A stretch of DNA of 64,000 nucleotides from Candidatus Hydrogenedentota bacterium. GTDB taxonomy: Bacteria; Hydrogenedentota; Hydrogenedentia; Hydrogenedentales; JAGMZX01. The notes under the pieces are model-generated. The model saw only the letters and a list, made by a program, of their open reading frames with translations, did no database searches and was not told the origin of the DNA. The stretch is taken from assembly GCA_029556545.1 (NCBI GenBank), contig JAKQEQ010000181.1, positions 1 to 64,000 of the forward strand, written 5' to 3'. This document shows, one piece after another, positions 42,143 through 52,208 of this stretch. Made by a program: the position numbers and the translations under genes. Position 1 is the stretch's first letter. Each line of letters opens with the position of its first letter.

Positions 42143-43522
42143 ATGGGTCATTACATTATCAAGAAAGGACTGAATCTCCCCATCACGGGCGAACCCGCCC
42201 CGCGCCTCGACGCCGCGCCCCCCGTCAGCCGCGTTGCCGTTCTGGCCGCTGATTATATCGGGATGAAACCCACCATGCTGGTGCAGCAGGGCAGTCCCGT
42301 CAAACGGGGCCAGCCCCTCTTCGAAGACAAGAAGCAGCCGGGCGTCCTGCATACCGCGCCGGGGGCGGGGACGGTCCTTGCCGTCAATCGGGGCGAGCGC
42401 CGCGCGTTGCAGTCGGTGGTTATTGAACTCACCGAGACCGAGCGGCGCAATCAACCGGAGGTGGGGGATTTTCATCCCTTCGCGGCGTACACGGGAAAAG
42501 ACCCGGCCCTGCTGGACCGGGCGCAGGTGAAGGCGTTGCTGGTCGAGTCGGGGCTGTGGACGGCCCTCCGCACACGGCCGTTCAGCCGGACGCCGGCCAT
42601 CGATTCCGTTCCCCATGCGATTTTCATCACGGCGATGGATACGAATCCGCTGGCGCCAAATCTCGATCTTTCGGTCGAGGGCCGCGAGGATGACCTCCGC
42701 TTGGGCGCGCTGGTGGCGGCGAAGCTGACGGACGGGCAGGTCTACTGGTGCACCACGCCGGGGTCGAAGGTACGGCCGCCGGCCAATCTCGGCGTAGACG
42801 TGGAGACCTTCGAAGGGCCGCACCCGGCCGGGAACGTGGGGACCCACATTCACCTGCTGACCCCAGTCAACCGCCATAAGACGGTCTGGCACGCGGGCAT
42901 CCAGGACGTACTGACCATCGGCGCGCTGTTCCGTACGGGCCGGCTTTCGGTCGAGCGGCTATTAACGCTCGCCGGCCCCGGCGTCAAGGCGCCGCGCCAC
43001 TTGAAGACCCGCGCGGGCGCGTGGATCGACGAGATCGTGCGGGGCGAGACAGCTGAGGGCGAACAGCGCGTTATTTCGGGGTCGGTGCTTTCCGGTCGCA
43101 AGGCGATGGGCGAGATTCTCGGATACCTGGGCCGGTTCCACCATCAGATCAGCGTGATCGCGGAAGACCACGACCGGAAGTTTCTGGGGTGGCTCTCGCC
43201 GGGCGCCGATACCTTTTCCGTTGTGAACGTGTTCGTATCCAAGTTTCTGGGGGGAAAGAAGTTCGCGTTTACCACAACGGCGAACGGCGCCCCGCGCGCG
43301 ATGGTGCCCATCGGCGTGTATGAGCGGGTCACGCCGCTTGACCTCGTGATGACGTACCTGCTGCGGTCCCTCATCATGAACGACATCGAGCGGGCCGAGA
43401 TGCTTGGCTGCCTCGAACTGGACGAGGAAGACGTGGCGCTGTCCACGTTTGTCTGTCCCTGCAAATTCGATTACGGCCCCATCCTCCGTCGCAACCTCGA
43501 CGAAATCGAGCGCGAGGGATAG
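42143..43522 (+). CDS. nqrA: Na+-translocating NADH:quinone reductase subunit A
   Basis: 459 residues. MGHYIIKKGLNLPITGEPAP is the NqrA N-terminus; KPTMLVQQGSPVKRGQPLFE and TAPGAGTVLAVNRGERRALQ follow. The ending ALSTFVCPCKFDYGPILRRN is the C-terminal signature. NqrA is the cytoplasmic quinone-site subunit. It opens a seven-gene operon that pumps Na+ while oxidising NADH. Confidence 0.96.
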   Translation: MGHYIIKKGLNLPITGEPAPRLDAAPPVSRVAVLAADYIGMKPTMLVQQGSPVKRGQPLFEDKKQPGVLHTAPGAGTVLAVNRGERRALQSVVIELTETERRNQPEVGDFHPFAAYTGKDPALLDRAQVKALLVESGLWTALRTRPFSRTPAIDSVPHAIFITAMDTNPLAPNLDLSVEGREDDLRLGALVAAKLTDGQVYWCTTPGSKVRPPANLGVDVETFEGPHPAGNVGTHIHLLTPVNRHKTVWHAGIQDVLTIGALFRTGRLSVERLLTLAGPGVKAPRHLKTRAGAWIDEIVRGETAEGEQRVISGSVLSGRKAMGEILGYLGRFHHQISVIAEDHDRKFLGWLSPGADTFSVVNVFVSKFLGGKKFAFTTTANGAPRAMVPIGVYERVTPLDLVMTYLLRSLIMNDIERAEMLGCLELDEEDVALSTFVCPCKFDYGPILRRNLDEIEREG

Positions 43523-43576
43523 ACGCGACGGGTCCGAGATGTTAAGGAACAAAGGAGGCGGCATTCGCGAGAACTT

Positions 43577-44821
43577 ATGAGTGTTTTACGCAAACTGATG
43601 GACAAGCCCGCCAAGCTCTTCGAGAAAGGCGGCAGACTTGAGAAGTTGTACCCGCTGTGGGAGGCGATAGACACCTTCACGTTCACGCCGGGGCAGGTCA
43701 CGCGGACCGCTTCGCACGTCCGCGACGGTCTGGACCTAAAGCGGCTGATGATCACCGTGGTCGTGGCGCTGGTCCCCTGTACGCTGATGGCGATGTACAA
43801 CACGGGTCTCCAGGCAAACCTCGCGCTGGAGCAGGCGGACCTCGGGCAGTTGACGGGGTGGCGCAACGCCGTGATGCACGCCGTCGGGTTCGGATACAAC
43901 CCCGGCAGTTTCCTGGCGTGTCTGTTCCATGGCGCGCTCTACTTCCTGCCGGTTTACATCGTGACGGTGGCGATCGGCGGGGCGTGGGAAACCCTGTTCG
44001 CCGTGGTCCGGAAGCACGAGATTAACGAGGGTTTCCTGGTCACGAGCCTCTTGTTTCCGCTGATCCTGCCGCCGACCATCCCGCTCTGGCAGGTGGCGGT
44101 CGGGATCAGCTTCGGGGTGGTGATTGGCAAGGAAATCTTCGGGGGCGTCGGCATGAACGTGCTGAATCCCGCGCTGACGGCCCGCGCCTTCCTGTACTTC
44201 GCGTATCCGGCGCAGATCAGCGGCGATAAGGTGTGGACCGCGGTAGACGGGTACAGTGGCGCGACGGCGCTGGCAGTCATCAAGGAGAGCGGCCTCGGCA
44301 CGATCGCGCCTTCCGGTTTGTTTGATTGGAATCTCGGGGACGGGAAACTGAGCTGGATCGAGTCGTTCATCGGCATCGAGCCGGGGTCGATGGGCGAGAC
44401 CTCGACGTTGTTCTGTCTGTTCGGCGCGGCGGTGCTGATCGCCACCGGAGTCGGGTCGTGGCGCACGATGGCGGGCATTTTGGTCGGAGCATTCGTATGC
44501 GCAACCGGCCTGAGCCTCGTGGAATCAAGTGCGAATCCTGCCTTTGCCTTGCCGTTCCACTGGCATCTGGTCATAGGCGGCCTGGCGTTCGGCGCGGTCT
44601 TCATGGCCACGGACCCGGTCACGTCCCCGTTCACCGATACGGGGAAGTGGGTCTATGGGCTTCTTATCGGGCTGCTCATCATTTTGATGCGCGTAGTCAA
44701 TCCCGCGTACCCGGAGACGGTTATGCTGGTCATCTTGCTGATGAACGTGTTTGCTCCCTTGATTGACTATTTCGTCATTCAAGCGAACGTGAAACGGAGG
44801 GCGGCCCGTTATGCGGCGTGA
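43577..44821 (+). CDS. nqrB: Na+-translocating NADH:quinone reductase subunit B
   Basis: 414 residues with about ten membrane helices. [12 protein letters not shown] carries Thr230, to which ApbE attaches FMN. A riboflavin/ubiquinone site is known for the family. The best Shine-Dalgarno (AAAGGAGG) lies unusually far (18 nt) from the ATG; GAG at 8 nt may serve. The gene overlaps nqrC by 11 nt. Confidence 0.96.
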   Translation: MSVLRKLMDKPAKLFEKGGRLEKLYPLWEAIDTFTFTPGQVTRTASHVRDGLDLKRLMITVVVALVPCTLMAMYNTGLQANLALEQADLGQLTGWRNAVMHAVGFGYNPGSFLACLFHGALYFLPVYIVTVAIGGAWETLFAVVRKHEINEGFLVTSLLFPLILPPTIPLWQVAVGISFGVVIGKEIFGGVGMNVLNPALTARAFLYFAYPAQISGDKVWTAVDGYSGATALAVIKESGLGTIAPSGLFDWNLGDGKLSWIESFIGIEPGSMGETSTLFCLFGAAVLIATGVGSWRTMAGILVGAFVCATGLSLVESSANPAFALPFHWHLVIGGLAFGAVFMATDPVTSPFTDTGKWVYGLLIGLLIILMRVVNPAYPETVMLVILLMNVFAPLIDYFVIQANVKRRAARYAA

Positions 44822-45602
44822 AGGCACGCTCTATACGATCCTGTTCACCTGCGGCGTTTGCGGCATCTGCTCGGTCCTGGTGTCCGGCGCCGCCGTGGGG
44901 CTCAAGGAACGGCAAATCGCGAATCGAATCCTCGAACGGCAGACGCACGTGCTGGCCGTAACAGGCATGATCGACCGGGGCGCACATCCGACCGCCAGCC
45001 AGATTCGCGAAATTTTCCAGGACCGGGTCGTTGCGAAGGTCATTGATCTCGCGACAGGCGAATTTGACGACAGTGCGGACGTGGCGACCTTCGACCAGCG
45101 TCGCGCGGCCAAGGACCCAGCGACGAGCACGCCCGCCCCGGAAAACGATGCGCGCGTGCTTCGTCTGCCGAAGAACGCGCTGGTATACCTGATCAGGGAG
45201 AAAGGCAGCCGAGACGAGATCGAACAGATTGTCTTGCCGGTCGAGGGCATGGGGCTGTGGTCGATCCTGTACGGCTACCTCGCCCTGGACAAAGACACGA
45301 CGACGATTCGCGGCATCACGTTTTATGAGCACGGCGAGACGCCGGGACTCGGGGGTGAAGTGGAGAACCCGACCTGGACCGCGAAATGGCCGGGCCGCAA
45401 GGCGTTCGATAATGCGTGGCAGCCGGCGGTGCGGGTGGTCAAGGGGGTCGCGGGCGGCCCGGAGGAAGATCCCCACCACGTGGACGGACTTTCGGGCGCG
45501 ACGTTGACGAGTCGAGGCGTGACAAATCTGCTGGCCTTCTGGCTGGGCGACAACGGATTCGGCCCGTTCCTCGGAAAAATCCGCGAGCAACAAGGGAGTT
45601 GA
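44811..45602 (+). CDS. nqrC: Na+-translocating NADH:quinone reductase subunit C
   Basis: 263 residues. One N-terminal membrane helix ([21 protein letters not shown]), then a periplasmic flavin domain. [13 protein letters not shown] and [11 protein letters not shown] are the signatures; Thr231 takes FMN. GGAGG lies 10 nt before the ATG. The nqrD start follows 5 nt after the stop. Confidence 0.96.
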   Translation: MRREGTLYTILFTCGVCGICSVLVSGAAVGLKERQIANRILERQTHVLAVTGMIDRGAHPTASQIREIFQDRVVAKVIDLATGEFDDSADVATFDQRRAAKDPATSTPAPENDARVLRLPKNALVYLIREKGSRDEIEQIVLPVEGMGLWSILYGYLALDKDTTTIRGITFYEHGETPGLGGEVENPTWTAKWPGRKAFDNAWQPAVRVVKGVAGGPEEDPHHVDGLSGATLTSRGVTNLLAFWLGDNGFGPFLGKIREQQGS

Positions 45603-45607
45603 CCACG

Positions 45608-46267
45608 ATGGCTTTCCCCTTCGCATTCGGCAAGAAAGAGCGGGCGGTCCTTCTCGATCCGCTGTTCAACAATAACCCGATCATGTTGCAGGTTCTGGGC
45701 ATTTGCTCGGCGCTTGCGGTGACCACCAAGCTGGACAAGTCGATCGTGATGTCCGTCTCGCTGACCATGGTGACGGGATTTTCGAGTCTTGCCATCAGCC
45801 TTATCCGCAATTACATTCCCACGAACGTGCGCATCATCATCCAACTGACCATCATCGCGTCGCTCGTGATCGTCACGGACCAGATTCTCAAGGCGTTCGT
45901 GCCGGCGATCAGCAAGCAATTGTCGGTCTTCGTGGGGTTGATCATCACCAATTGCATCGTGATGGGTCGCGCCGAGGCGTACGCCATGCAGAATCCGCCA
46001 TGGCCCAGCTTCATCGACGGGATCGGCAACGGTGTCGGCTACAGCATGATACTCATCGTCACGGGGTTCCTGCGCGAACTCTTCGGCTCGGGCAAAGTGC
46101 TCGGGTACAGCGTGTTGCCGCTGGTCACCGAGCAGGTGGCTCCGGGGAAATTCGGATGGTACGTGCCGAACGGGATGCTCTTGATGGCGCCCGGCGCCTT
46201 GTTTCTGATCGGATTGTTTATCTGGGCGCTGCGCGTGTGGAAGCCGGAACAAGTCGAGAAAGAGTAG
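45608..46267 (+). CDS. nqrD: Na+-translocating NADH:quinone reductase subunit D
   Basis: 219 residues, six membrane helices. [12 protein letters not shown] (Cys33) and [12 protein letters not shown] (Cys116) give two of the four Cys that hold the intramembrane Fe centre with Nqr[15 protein letters not shown] is also conserved. The longer in-frame start at 45416 lies inside nqrC and is rejected. Confidence 0.96.
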   Translation: MAFPFAFGKKERAVLLDPLFNNNPIMLQVLGICSALAVTTKLDKSIVMSVSLTMVTGFSSLAISLIRNYIPTNVRIIIQLTIIASLVIVTDQILKAFVPAISKQLSVFVGLIITNCIVMGRAEAYAMQNPPWPSFIDGIGNGVGYSMILIVTGFLRELFGSGKVLGYSVLPLVTEQVAPGKFGWYVPNGMLLMAPGALFLIGLFIWALRVWKPEQVEKE

Positions 46268-46271
46268 GACC

Positions 46272-46889
46272 ATGTGGGAACACTATCTGAACATCGGCAT
46301 CAAGGCGGTCTTCATCGAGAACCTGGCGCTGGCTTTCTTCCTGGGCATGTGCTCGTTTCTGGCGGTGTCGAAGAAGGTCGAAACGGCGCTGGGCCTAGGC
46401 GCGGCCGTCATCTTCGTCCTTTTCCTGGCGGTCTCGGTCAGCAACCTGATCTTCAACTTCCTGCTTCGCGAGGGCGCGCTGGCCTGGATACACCCGAGCA
46501 TGCGTTCGGTGGACCTGGGCTTTCTCAGCTTCCTCGCGTACATCGGGACGATTGCGGCGCTGGTGCAGTTCGTTGAAATGGTTCTGGACCGGTTCGTACC
46601 CACGCTTTATGCGGCGCTCGGTATCTTTCTGCCGTTGATCGCGGTGAACTGCGCCATTCTCGGGGCCGCGCTCTTCATGGAGCAGCGGGATTACCGGTTC
46701 GGCGAGAGCGTTGTCTTCGCCTTGGGATCGGGGGTCGGTTGGGCACTTGCGATTGCGGCCTTGGCGGCCATTCGCGAAAAGATGCGTTACAGCAATGTTC
46801 CCACCGCGCTGCGGGGTCTCGGGATGGCGTTCATCCTGACGGGCCTGATGGCGATGGGTTTCATGGCCTTCTCGGGTATTCAACTGTAA
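46272..46889 (+). CDS. nqrE: Na+-translocating NADH:quinone reductase subunit E
   Basis: 205 residues, six membrane helices, a homologue of NqrD in inverted topology. [12 protein letters not shown] (Cys27) and [12 protein letters not shown] (Cys127) complete the Fe site. It begins 4 nt after nqrD. Confidence 0.96.
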   Translation: MWEHYLNIGIKAVFIENLALAFFLGMCSFLAVSKKVETALGLGAAVIFVLFLAVSVSNLIFNFLLREGALAWIHPSMRSVDLGFLSFLAYIGTIAALVQFVEMVLDRFVPTLYAALGIFLPLIAVNCAILGAALFMEQRDYRFGESVVFALGSGVGWALAIAALAAIREKMRYSNVPTALRGLGMAFILTGLMAMGFMAFSGIQL

Positions 46890-46911
46890 ACCGGGGGAGC
46901 GAGCAGACCCT

Positions 46912-48135
46912 ATGCAAATCGTTTTACTTGGCATGTTGATGTTCACCGTGGTGGTGCTGAGCCTTGTGATTGTTCTCATGATCGCGAAGGCAAGACTCGT
47001 GAGTAGCGGCAACGTGACCGTCCTTATCAACGACGATCCCGATAAGGCGCTCACGGTGCCGGTGGGCGGCACGCTCCTCGGGACACTTGCGAACCAGAAG
47101 ATATTCATCCCCTCGGCCTGCGGCGGCAAAGGCAGTTGCGGCGTTTGCAAGGTGACGGTGAAGGAAGGCGGCGGCGCGCTGTTGCCCACGGAAGAGACCC
47201 ACATCAATCGCGGCGAGGCCCGTGCGGGCGTGCGGCTTTCGTGTCAGGTGAAGGTGAAGCAGGACCTCAAGATCGAGCTGCCCGCCGAGGTCTTCGACGT
47301 GCGCAAGTGGACGTGCAAGGTGCGATCGAACCAGAACGTGGCCACATTTATCAAGGAACTGGTCCTCGAATTGCCGCCGGGTGAAGAAGTGCCCTTCCGC
47401 GCCGGCGGTTACATCCAGATCGAGTGCCCGCCGCACACGGTCTATTACAAGGATTTCGATATCGAGCCGGAGTATCGCGACGCCTGGGACGCCTTCAAGC
47501 TGTGGGACCTGAAGTCCAGCACCGACGAGACGGTGACGCGCGCCTACTCGATGGCCAATTACCCTGACGAGAAGGACGTCATCATGCTCAACGTGCGCAT
47601 CGCGACGCCACCGCCGCGCACGCAGGGCATCCCGCCGGGGATCATGTCTTCGTACATTTTCAGCCGCAAGCCGGGCGAAGAAGTGATTATTTCGGGCCCG
47701 TTTGGCGAGTTCTTCGCGCAGGACACAAACCGCGAGATGTGTTTCATCGGCGGGGGCGCGGGGATGGCGCCCATGCGGTCGCATATCTTCGACCAGTTCA
47801 AGCGGCTCAAGACGAAGCGGAAGGCAACCTACTGGTACGGCGCGCGCAGCCTGCGCGAGATGTTCTACGTGGAGGACTTCGACTCGATCCAGGCGGAGAA
47901 CGAGAATTTCAAGTGGTACGTCGCGCTGTCCGAGCCGGTGCCGGAAGACAACTGGACGGGCCTGACGGGGTTCATCCATCAGGTGTTGCACGACAACTAC
48001 CTCAAGGACCACCCCGCGCCGGAGGACATCGAGTACTACATTTGCGGGCCGCCGATGATGCTCAACGCATGCCTCAACATGCTGCATAACCTCGGCGTCG
48101 AGGACGAGATGATCGCCTTTGACAACTTCGGCTGA
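46912..48135 (+). CDS. nqrF: Na+-translocating NADH:quinone reductase subunit F
   Basis: 407 residues. An N-terminal membrane helix, then a plant-type ferredoxin domain with Cys70, Cys76, Cys79 and Cys111 ([19 protein letters not shown]), the same numbering as in Vibrio Nqr[10 protein letters not shown] binds FAD, and [17 protein letters not shown] and [17 protein letters not shown] bind NADH. It is the NADH-entry subunit. GGGGGAG precedes the ATG. Confidence 0.97.
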   Translation: MQIVLLGMLMFTVVVLSLVIVLMIAKARLVSSGNVTVLINDDPDKALTVPVGGTLLGTLANQKIFIPSACGGKGSCGVCKVTVKEGGGALLPTEETHINRGEARAGVRLSCQVKVKQDLKIELPAEVFDVRKWTCKVRSNQNVATFIKELVLELPPGEEVPFRAGGYIQIECPPHTVYYKDFDIEPEYRDAWDAFKLWDLKSSTDETVTRAYSMANYPDEKDVIMLNVRIATPPPRTQGIPPGIMSSYIFSRKPGEEVIISGPFGEFFAQDTNREMCFIGGGAGMAPMRSHIFDQFKRLKTKRKATYWYGARSLREMFYVEDFDSIQAENENFKWYVALSEPVPEDNWTGLTGFIHQVLHDNYLKDHPAPEDIEYYICGPPMMLNACLNMLHNLGVEDEMIAFDNFG

Positions 48136-49180
48136 TACCCGACTCAAGATCAGGATACTCTGGAGCGCGGCCGCGGCCGTGCTCCTTCTTTTCCTGCTCG
48201 TGGGCCGTTGCCGCACCGTCGTTGGGCCCTCCGAATACATCGTGACGGGCGCGACCATGGGCACGACCTATACCGTCAAGCTGGGCGAGGCGATTGCCGG
48301 GGAACGTCTTGCCGCGATCGCGCGGGCGGTGGACGCGCTACTCTTCGACATGAATCGCGTCTTCTCGACGTACCTTGAGGACTCGGAACTCTCTCGATTC
48401 AACCGGAGCGACGGTGCCGTGCCCTTTCCCCTCTCCGACGATCTGCTGCGCGTTTTCGAGGTTGCCCTCGACGTGAGCCGACAGACGAACGGGGCCTTCG
48501 ATGTGACCGTCGGGCCGCTCGTGAATGCCTGGGGCTTCGGCCCCGACAGGCCGGAGACGCCGCCGAGCGCCGAGGAAGTCGCCACGCTCCGCGAGCGGAT
48601 CGGGTTCGAGAAGCTGCATCTCGAAGACGGCGCGCTGTCCAAGAGCCGACCCGACGTGTATTGCGATCTCTCCGCCGTCGCCAAGGGGTATGCCGTGGAC
48701 CGCGTCGCCGCGTTACTCGAAGCGCAAGGGCTGCGCCGCTTCATGGTCGAGATTGGTGGCGAGGTGCGCACGCGCGGCGCGCGGGGCGACGGGCGGCCCT
48801 GGCACATCGCCGTCGAGGAACCCATCCCTGAGACGCGGGCCGTCCGCCGCGTCGTGCCGCTGGGAGATATGGCGATGGCCACATCCGGGGACTACCGCAA
48901 CTTTGTCGAGCGGGACGGACGTCGCTACTCCCACACGATCAACCCGCGCACCGGCGCGCCCGTGCAACACGCCCTTGCCTCGGTCACCGTGCTGCATCCC
49001 GAGTGCGCTTGGGCCGACGCCTATGCCACCGGCATCCATGTGCTCGGATCGGATGAAGGATTCGACTTCGCAGAGGCGCGCGGCCTGGCGGTGCTCCTGA
49101 TTTTCCACGGGCCGGATGGCGGCTTCGAGGAACGGGCCACGGCCGAGTTCGAGGCAATTTGCGCGGCGGCGATGCCGTGA
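48119..49180 (+). CDS. apbE: FAD:protein FMN transferase
   Basis: About 353 residues. The N-terminus is hydrophobic ([15 protein letters not shown]), a membrane anchor or signal peptide with no lipobox Cys in the usual place. [36 protein letters not shown] and [13 protein letters not shown] are ApbE motifs. It moves FMN from FAD to the Thr of NqrB and NqrC. The start is most likely the TTG at 48119, inside the nqrF end; no ATG lies before the conserved core, so the start is uncertain. Confidence 0.92.
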   Translation: MTTSADTRLKIRILWSAAAAVLLLFLLVGRCRTVVGPSEYIVTGATMGTTYTVKLGEAIAGERLAAIARAVDALLFDMNRVFSTYLEDSELSRFNRSDGAVPFPLSDDLLRVFEVALDVSRQTNGAFDVTVGPLVNAWGFGPDRPETPPSAEEVATLRERIGFEKLHLEDGALSKSRPDVYCDLSAVAKGYAVDRVAALLEAQGLRRFMVEIGGEVRTRGARGDGRPWHIAVEEPIPETRAVRRVVPLGDMAMATSGDYRNFVERDGRRYSHTINPRTGAPVQHALASVTVLHPECAWADAYATGIHVLGSDEGFDFAEARGLAVLLIFHGPDGGFEERATAEFEAICAAAMP

Positions 49181-49207
49181 TCGCGCTTCAAATCGAAGGC
49201 GAGCGCG

Positions 49208-51436
49208 CTACCCGTTCTTGAGGGCATTGAGCGCGAGCAGGGCCTCCATGAACGTTTCCGTGTAGGGGAACGTGCCCTTCCGGACGAATTCGACGTGCCC
49301 ATCGAAGTACAGGACATTGATGCCGTCCACGTCCCAGACACCGGGGCGCTCCCACATCACGGGCATGGTTGCCTGAACCTTGGCTGCCGAGCGCGGGTCG
49401 TTTATGTCCGTGATGAAGAAGCGATCTATGCCCTCGCGCAAGCGGTATATGGTCTTGCCGTCGGGCGTTTCGAAGTCGCGGTCGAAGCCGGTCCCGTCCT
49501 CAACGGCCTGGAAATACGCGGCAATCCAGGCCAGCCCCTCCTCCTCGTTCGTTACCGCGTGGGACAGGTAGACGTAGCCCTGGTCGTCAATAAGCCGGTC
49601 CGCGTCTTCCGGCGAGGATATCTCAATTACCGGGGCTTCGCCCGCGCCGGGATTCGACAATATTGCCAGATCGAACACGTATTCCGGGTAGATGAGACTG
49701 CCGCGGGCCATGAGATTGCCGGGAACGGGAGAGAGCGCCGGAAACCGCTGGCCCTTGCTTTCGTTGGCGAACATCTTGAAGACTATGCCCCATTGCTTCA
49801 GGTTGTTCTGGCTTGACGAGCGTCGGGCCTCAGCGCGGGCTCGCGTCAGCGCGGGTAGCAGCGCGGTAGTCGCGGGCGCCAGCTTCGGCGACTCAAGAAC
49901 CGCCTGGACCCACGTCGCGTGTTGTTCCAGTGTAAGCGTCACCTGTCCCACGCCGGAGACGGCCGGCACTGCGAGACTGTCGGGCATATTCTCGGCGACG
50001 ACCTGCATAATCTTGTCGCCGTTCAGCCAGAGAAAGCCATGATTCGCGGCGGCGAGACGCTGCGCATCAAGGGCGAAGCCGCCCGGGGGCGCCTCGGCAG
50101 TCAGGCGGTCGATAGCGTCGCGGAGGAGTGCTTCGTCGGTGGCCAGGATGAAGTGCGTCTCGGTGCTTGCCCAGAAGAGCCCGAAATCCAGACCGGGAAT
50201 GTATTCGGCCGCGTACAATTGGCTACCCTTATACTTGTCCTCGGCTGTGCCCACGCCCGTCATTTCGAGGAGACCCTCGATCATTTTGGGACTTGGGCTT
50301 TGCGCGATAACGACGGCCTCCGGCCCCGTTCGCATGTCCACGCCGAGCAATGCGGCGGCGACCTCCTCGCCAAGCACGCCGTCAGCCGTGTTGATCATGC
50401 CTTGGATGATTTGCGCCTCGCCCGCCGCCATCGCGCTCGCGGCAACCGCCTCCTTGATGTAGGCGCGCAGCCCCGGCGACAAGCGCAGCGCCAACACGCC
50501 GAGCGCGTCCGCAGGCAGCCGCGCGGGCAGTTCCAGCGCGCCTGGCAAGGCCTCCTGGGAGGCAACGCCGTGAGCCGCGATCCGCATGCGCATGGCGTCT
50601 TCGCCGATTTCCGTTGCAAGGATCATTTCATCGCAAATCGCGGCAAGCGGGCGGAGCACCGGCCCCGCCAAGTCCACTTGGGACGGCAGGAGCGGGGTGT
50701 CGAACACGTTCTGGAGCGTCGCCGTGTTTATACGGACTACGAATTCCCTGCCCACGGCGGGGAAATCGGGGGTCCCGTAGTGGACCGTGCCCGGTTCGAC
50801 GATCGCGCGGGCGGCGCGTTCGAGGGCCGCCGGAGCATCACCGACGATGGCGTAATCTTTATACAGGATGTACGCGACGTTGGCGTTGTCATATGCGCCC
50901 GTGCAGACCACGTTGCCGACCGCCACCTCGACCGGCGTGCTTTCGGCAAAATCGAGACTTTCGATGAAGCGGTCCGCCGAAGCGATCGGCAGCACCGCCA
51001 GCCCTTGAGACTCACCCATGGGCGATATCGCGATGCCGATGGGCCGCGCACCGTCGAGACCGGTTTTATCGAGGATGTCGGAGAGGGCGGATACGTCGCC
51101 AAGGCCGAGACTCGCACCAATCATCGACAGCACAGACTCCGCGGAGAAACCGGCCGTCCCGGCCAACTGCGCCACGGGTTCCGTGGCGAGATACCGCTCG
51201 AATTGACCGAAAGTGGCGTCAATCGACGGGGCGACCGCGGCGAGCACCGCGTCCTCGGGCGCCATGGCCAAGATGTCATGGACGGTCCAGCCCGTGGCGC
51301 TTGGCGCCGCGGCGGTCGGCGCGGAATCGGCGGGTTGCGCCTCGGGCTTCGCCTGTTGCTCCTTCGAGCACGCGCCTGGTATCAGGATTGCAGTCAGAAA
51401 TAGAATAGTCCATCCAGCGTGTTTCGCGGATCGCAT
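49208..51436 (-). CDS. Large lipoprotein with C-terminal pseudopilin head (H-X9-DG) domain
   Basis: 742 residues. The N-terminus has a signal with lipobox IPGAC-S, so it is a lipoprotein. Residues about 45-520 are an alpha/beta region that looks like the DUF3352 type (repeated LPADALGVLALRL, FILATDEALLRDAIDRL) with no active site that I can name. From about 526, LLPALTRARAEARRSSSQNN then LKQWGIVFKMF and the ending INVLYFDGHVEFVRKG are homologous to the head of the pseudopilin at 19315-20235, including LREGIDRFFITDIND against [15 protein letters not shown]. The prepilin leader and helix are missing. It is therefore a chimera of lipoprotein and pseudopilin head. Function unknown. Confidence 0.8.
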   Translation of the reverse strand: MRSAKHAGWTILFLTAILIPGACSKEQQAKPEAQPADSAPTAAAPSATGWTVHDILAMAPEDAVLAAVAPSIDATFGQFERYLATEPVAQLAGTAGFSAESVLSMIGASLGLGDVSALSDILDKTGLDGARPIGIAISPMGESQGLAVLPIASADRFIESLDFAESTPVEVAVGNVVCTGAYDNANVAYILYKDYAIVGDAPAALERAARAIVEPGTVHYGTPDFPAVGREFVVRINTATLQNVFDTPLLPSQVDLAGPVLRPLAAICDEMILATEIGEDAMRMRIAAHGVASQEALPGALELPARLPADALGVLALRLSPGLRAYIKEAVAASAMAAGEAQIIQGMINTADGVLGEEVAAALLGVDMRTGPEAVVIAQSPSPKMIEGLLEMTGVGTAEDKYKGSQLYAAEYIPGLDFGLFWASTETHFILATDEALLRDAIDRLTAEAPPGGFALDAQRLAAANHGFLWLNGDKIMQVVAENMPDSLAVPAVSGVGQVTLTLEQHATWVQAVLESPKLAPATTALLPALTRARAEARRSSSQNNLKQWGIVFKMFANESKGQRFPALSPVPGNLMARGSLIYPEYVFDLAILSNPGAGEAPVIEISSPEDADRLIDDQGYVYLSHAVTNEEEGLAWIAAYFQAVEDGTGFDRDFETPDGKTIYRLREGIDRFFITDINDPRSAAKVQATMPVMWERPGVWDVDGINVLYFDGHVEFVRKGTFPYTETFMEALLALNALKNG

Positions 51437-51776
51437 CGTGTCGCCTCCCCTGTATGGTTGAAGTGCTATCGTCCTTGAAGGCGGGGCTGAAAGTCAAGGG
51501 GGGCGGGGGCCCAAGGGATGGAAACACGGAATACGGCGCGTATTGCGGCATAATTCGGCGATGAAGGGCGTTCCGCAGGCGAGCGGACGAGGACCGGGTC
51601 ACGGTGGGCGCCGAACTTGGCGAATTCGTGTCGGAAATCATACGGCCGCCACACGATCTTGCACGATTTTTTTACTTGACAAATGGTGTCGGATGTGGTA
51701 TAAGCCGTCTGCCTGCAGGTGCGTCAGGGGGTTGTACCGCAAGACCAACATGCACGAAAAGGAGGTGAATTGTAGC
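51437..51776. other. Divergent intergenic region
   Basis: 340 nt between the lipoprotein gene and the small zinc-protein gene. The last 100 nt hold a near-consensus promoter; in the first 220 nt I see no gene or structure. Confidence 0.5.
51676..51704 (+). promoter_or_regulatory. Near-consensus sigma-70 promoter
   Basis: TTGACA (51676-51681, exact) and TATAAG (51699-51704, 5/6) with a 17-nt spacer, 72 nt before the small zinc-protein ATG. It is the best promoter in the window. Confidence 0.8.
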
Positions 51777-51914
51777 ATGCAGTGCCAGCTATGCAACGAG
51801 CACATTGAGGATGTAGAGTTCCAGTTCGAAGACGCATTTGAAATCGACGGCGAATTCTGGCACTCCGAGTGCTACGCCGAGTACTTCGGCGAAGTGTACG
51901 AAGAAGTAGCCTGA
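51777..51914 (+). CDS. Small acidic LIM-half-finger-like zinc protein (45 aa)
   Basis: 45 residues starting MQCQLCNEHIEDVEF. CxxC (Cys3, Cys6) and HxxC (His29, Cys32), 22 residues apart, match one half of a LIM zinc finger (C-x2-C-x16-23-H-x2-C). It is very acidic. A perfect AAGGAGGTGA Shine-Dalgarno, a near-consensus promoter and a terminator frame it, so it is expressed as a single-gene unit. A longer in-frame start at 51748 is possible but the ribosome site favours 51777. Function unknown. Confidence 0.75.
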   Translation: MQCQLCNEHIEDVEFQFEDAFEIDGEFWHSECYAEYFGEVYEEVA

Positions 51915-51947
51915 ATCCTCACCCCACCGTTATCCGTTCGGAAGGAC

Positions 51948-51988
51948 CTCGGTTGGCCTTTTGGCCCCGCCGAGGGTTTTCTTTTTTG
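51948..51988 (+). terminator. Rho-independent terminator of the zinc-protein gene
   Basis: CCTCGG (51948-51953) and CCGAGG (51971-51976) enclose an inner GGCC-TTTT-GGCC hairpin and are followed by GTTTTCTTTTTT. It lies 33 nt after the stop. Confidence 0.8.
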
Positions 51989-52208
51989 GCGGGAGGCAAT
52001 CAAGCGGAAGGGGAGGACAGGATGGACGGTATGGACAGAATGAAGGAGATCCGAAGGATAGCGCTTGCCTGAAGCCCGGACGCCGCTCCCTCTGGAATTC
52101 CTGGGGCTGCATCGCGGACCGAGACGTGGTAGAATGAGGGCCATCGAAGGTCAGAAAATTGTTGACGCATGGTAATTGCAACCGCAGTTTGCGCCGGTCG
52201 GGTGCGCG

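Noticed and set aside
49919-51403. 494-codon plus-strand ORF
   Set aside because: Antisense to the lipoprotein gene, which has a lipobox and a homologous pseudopilin domain.
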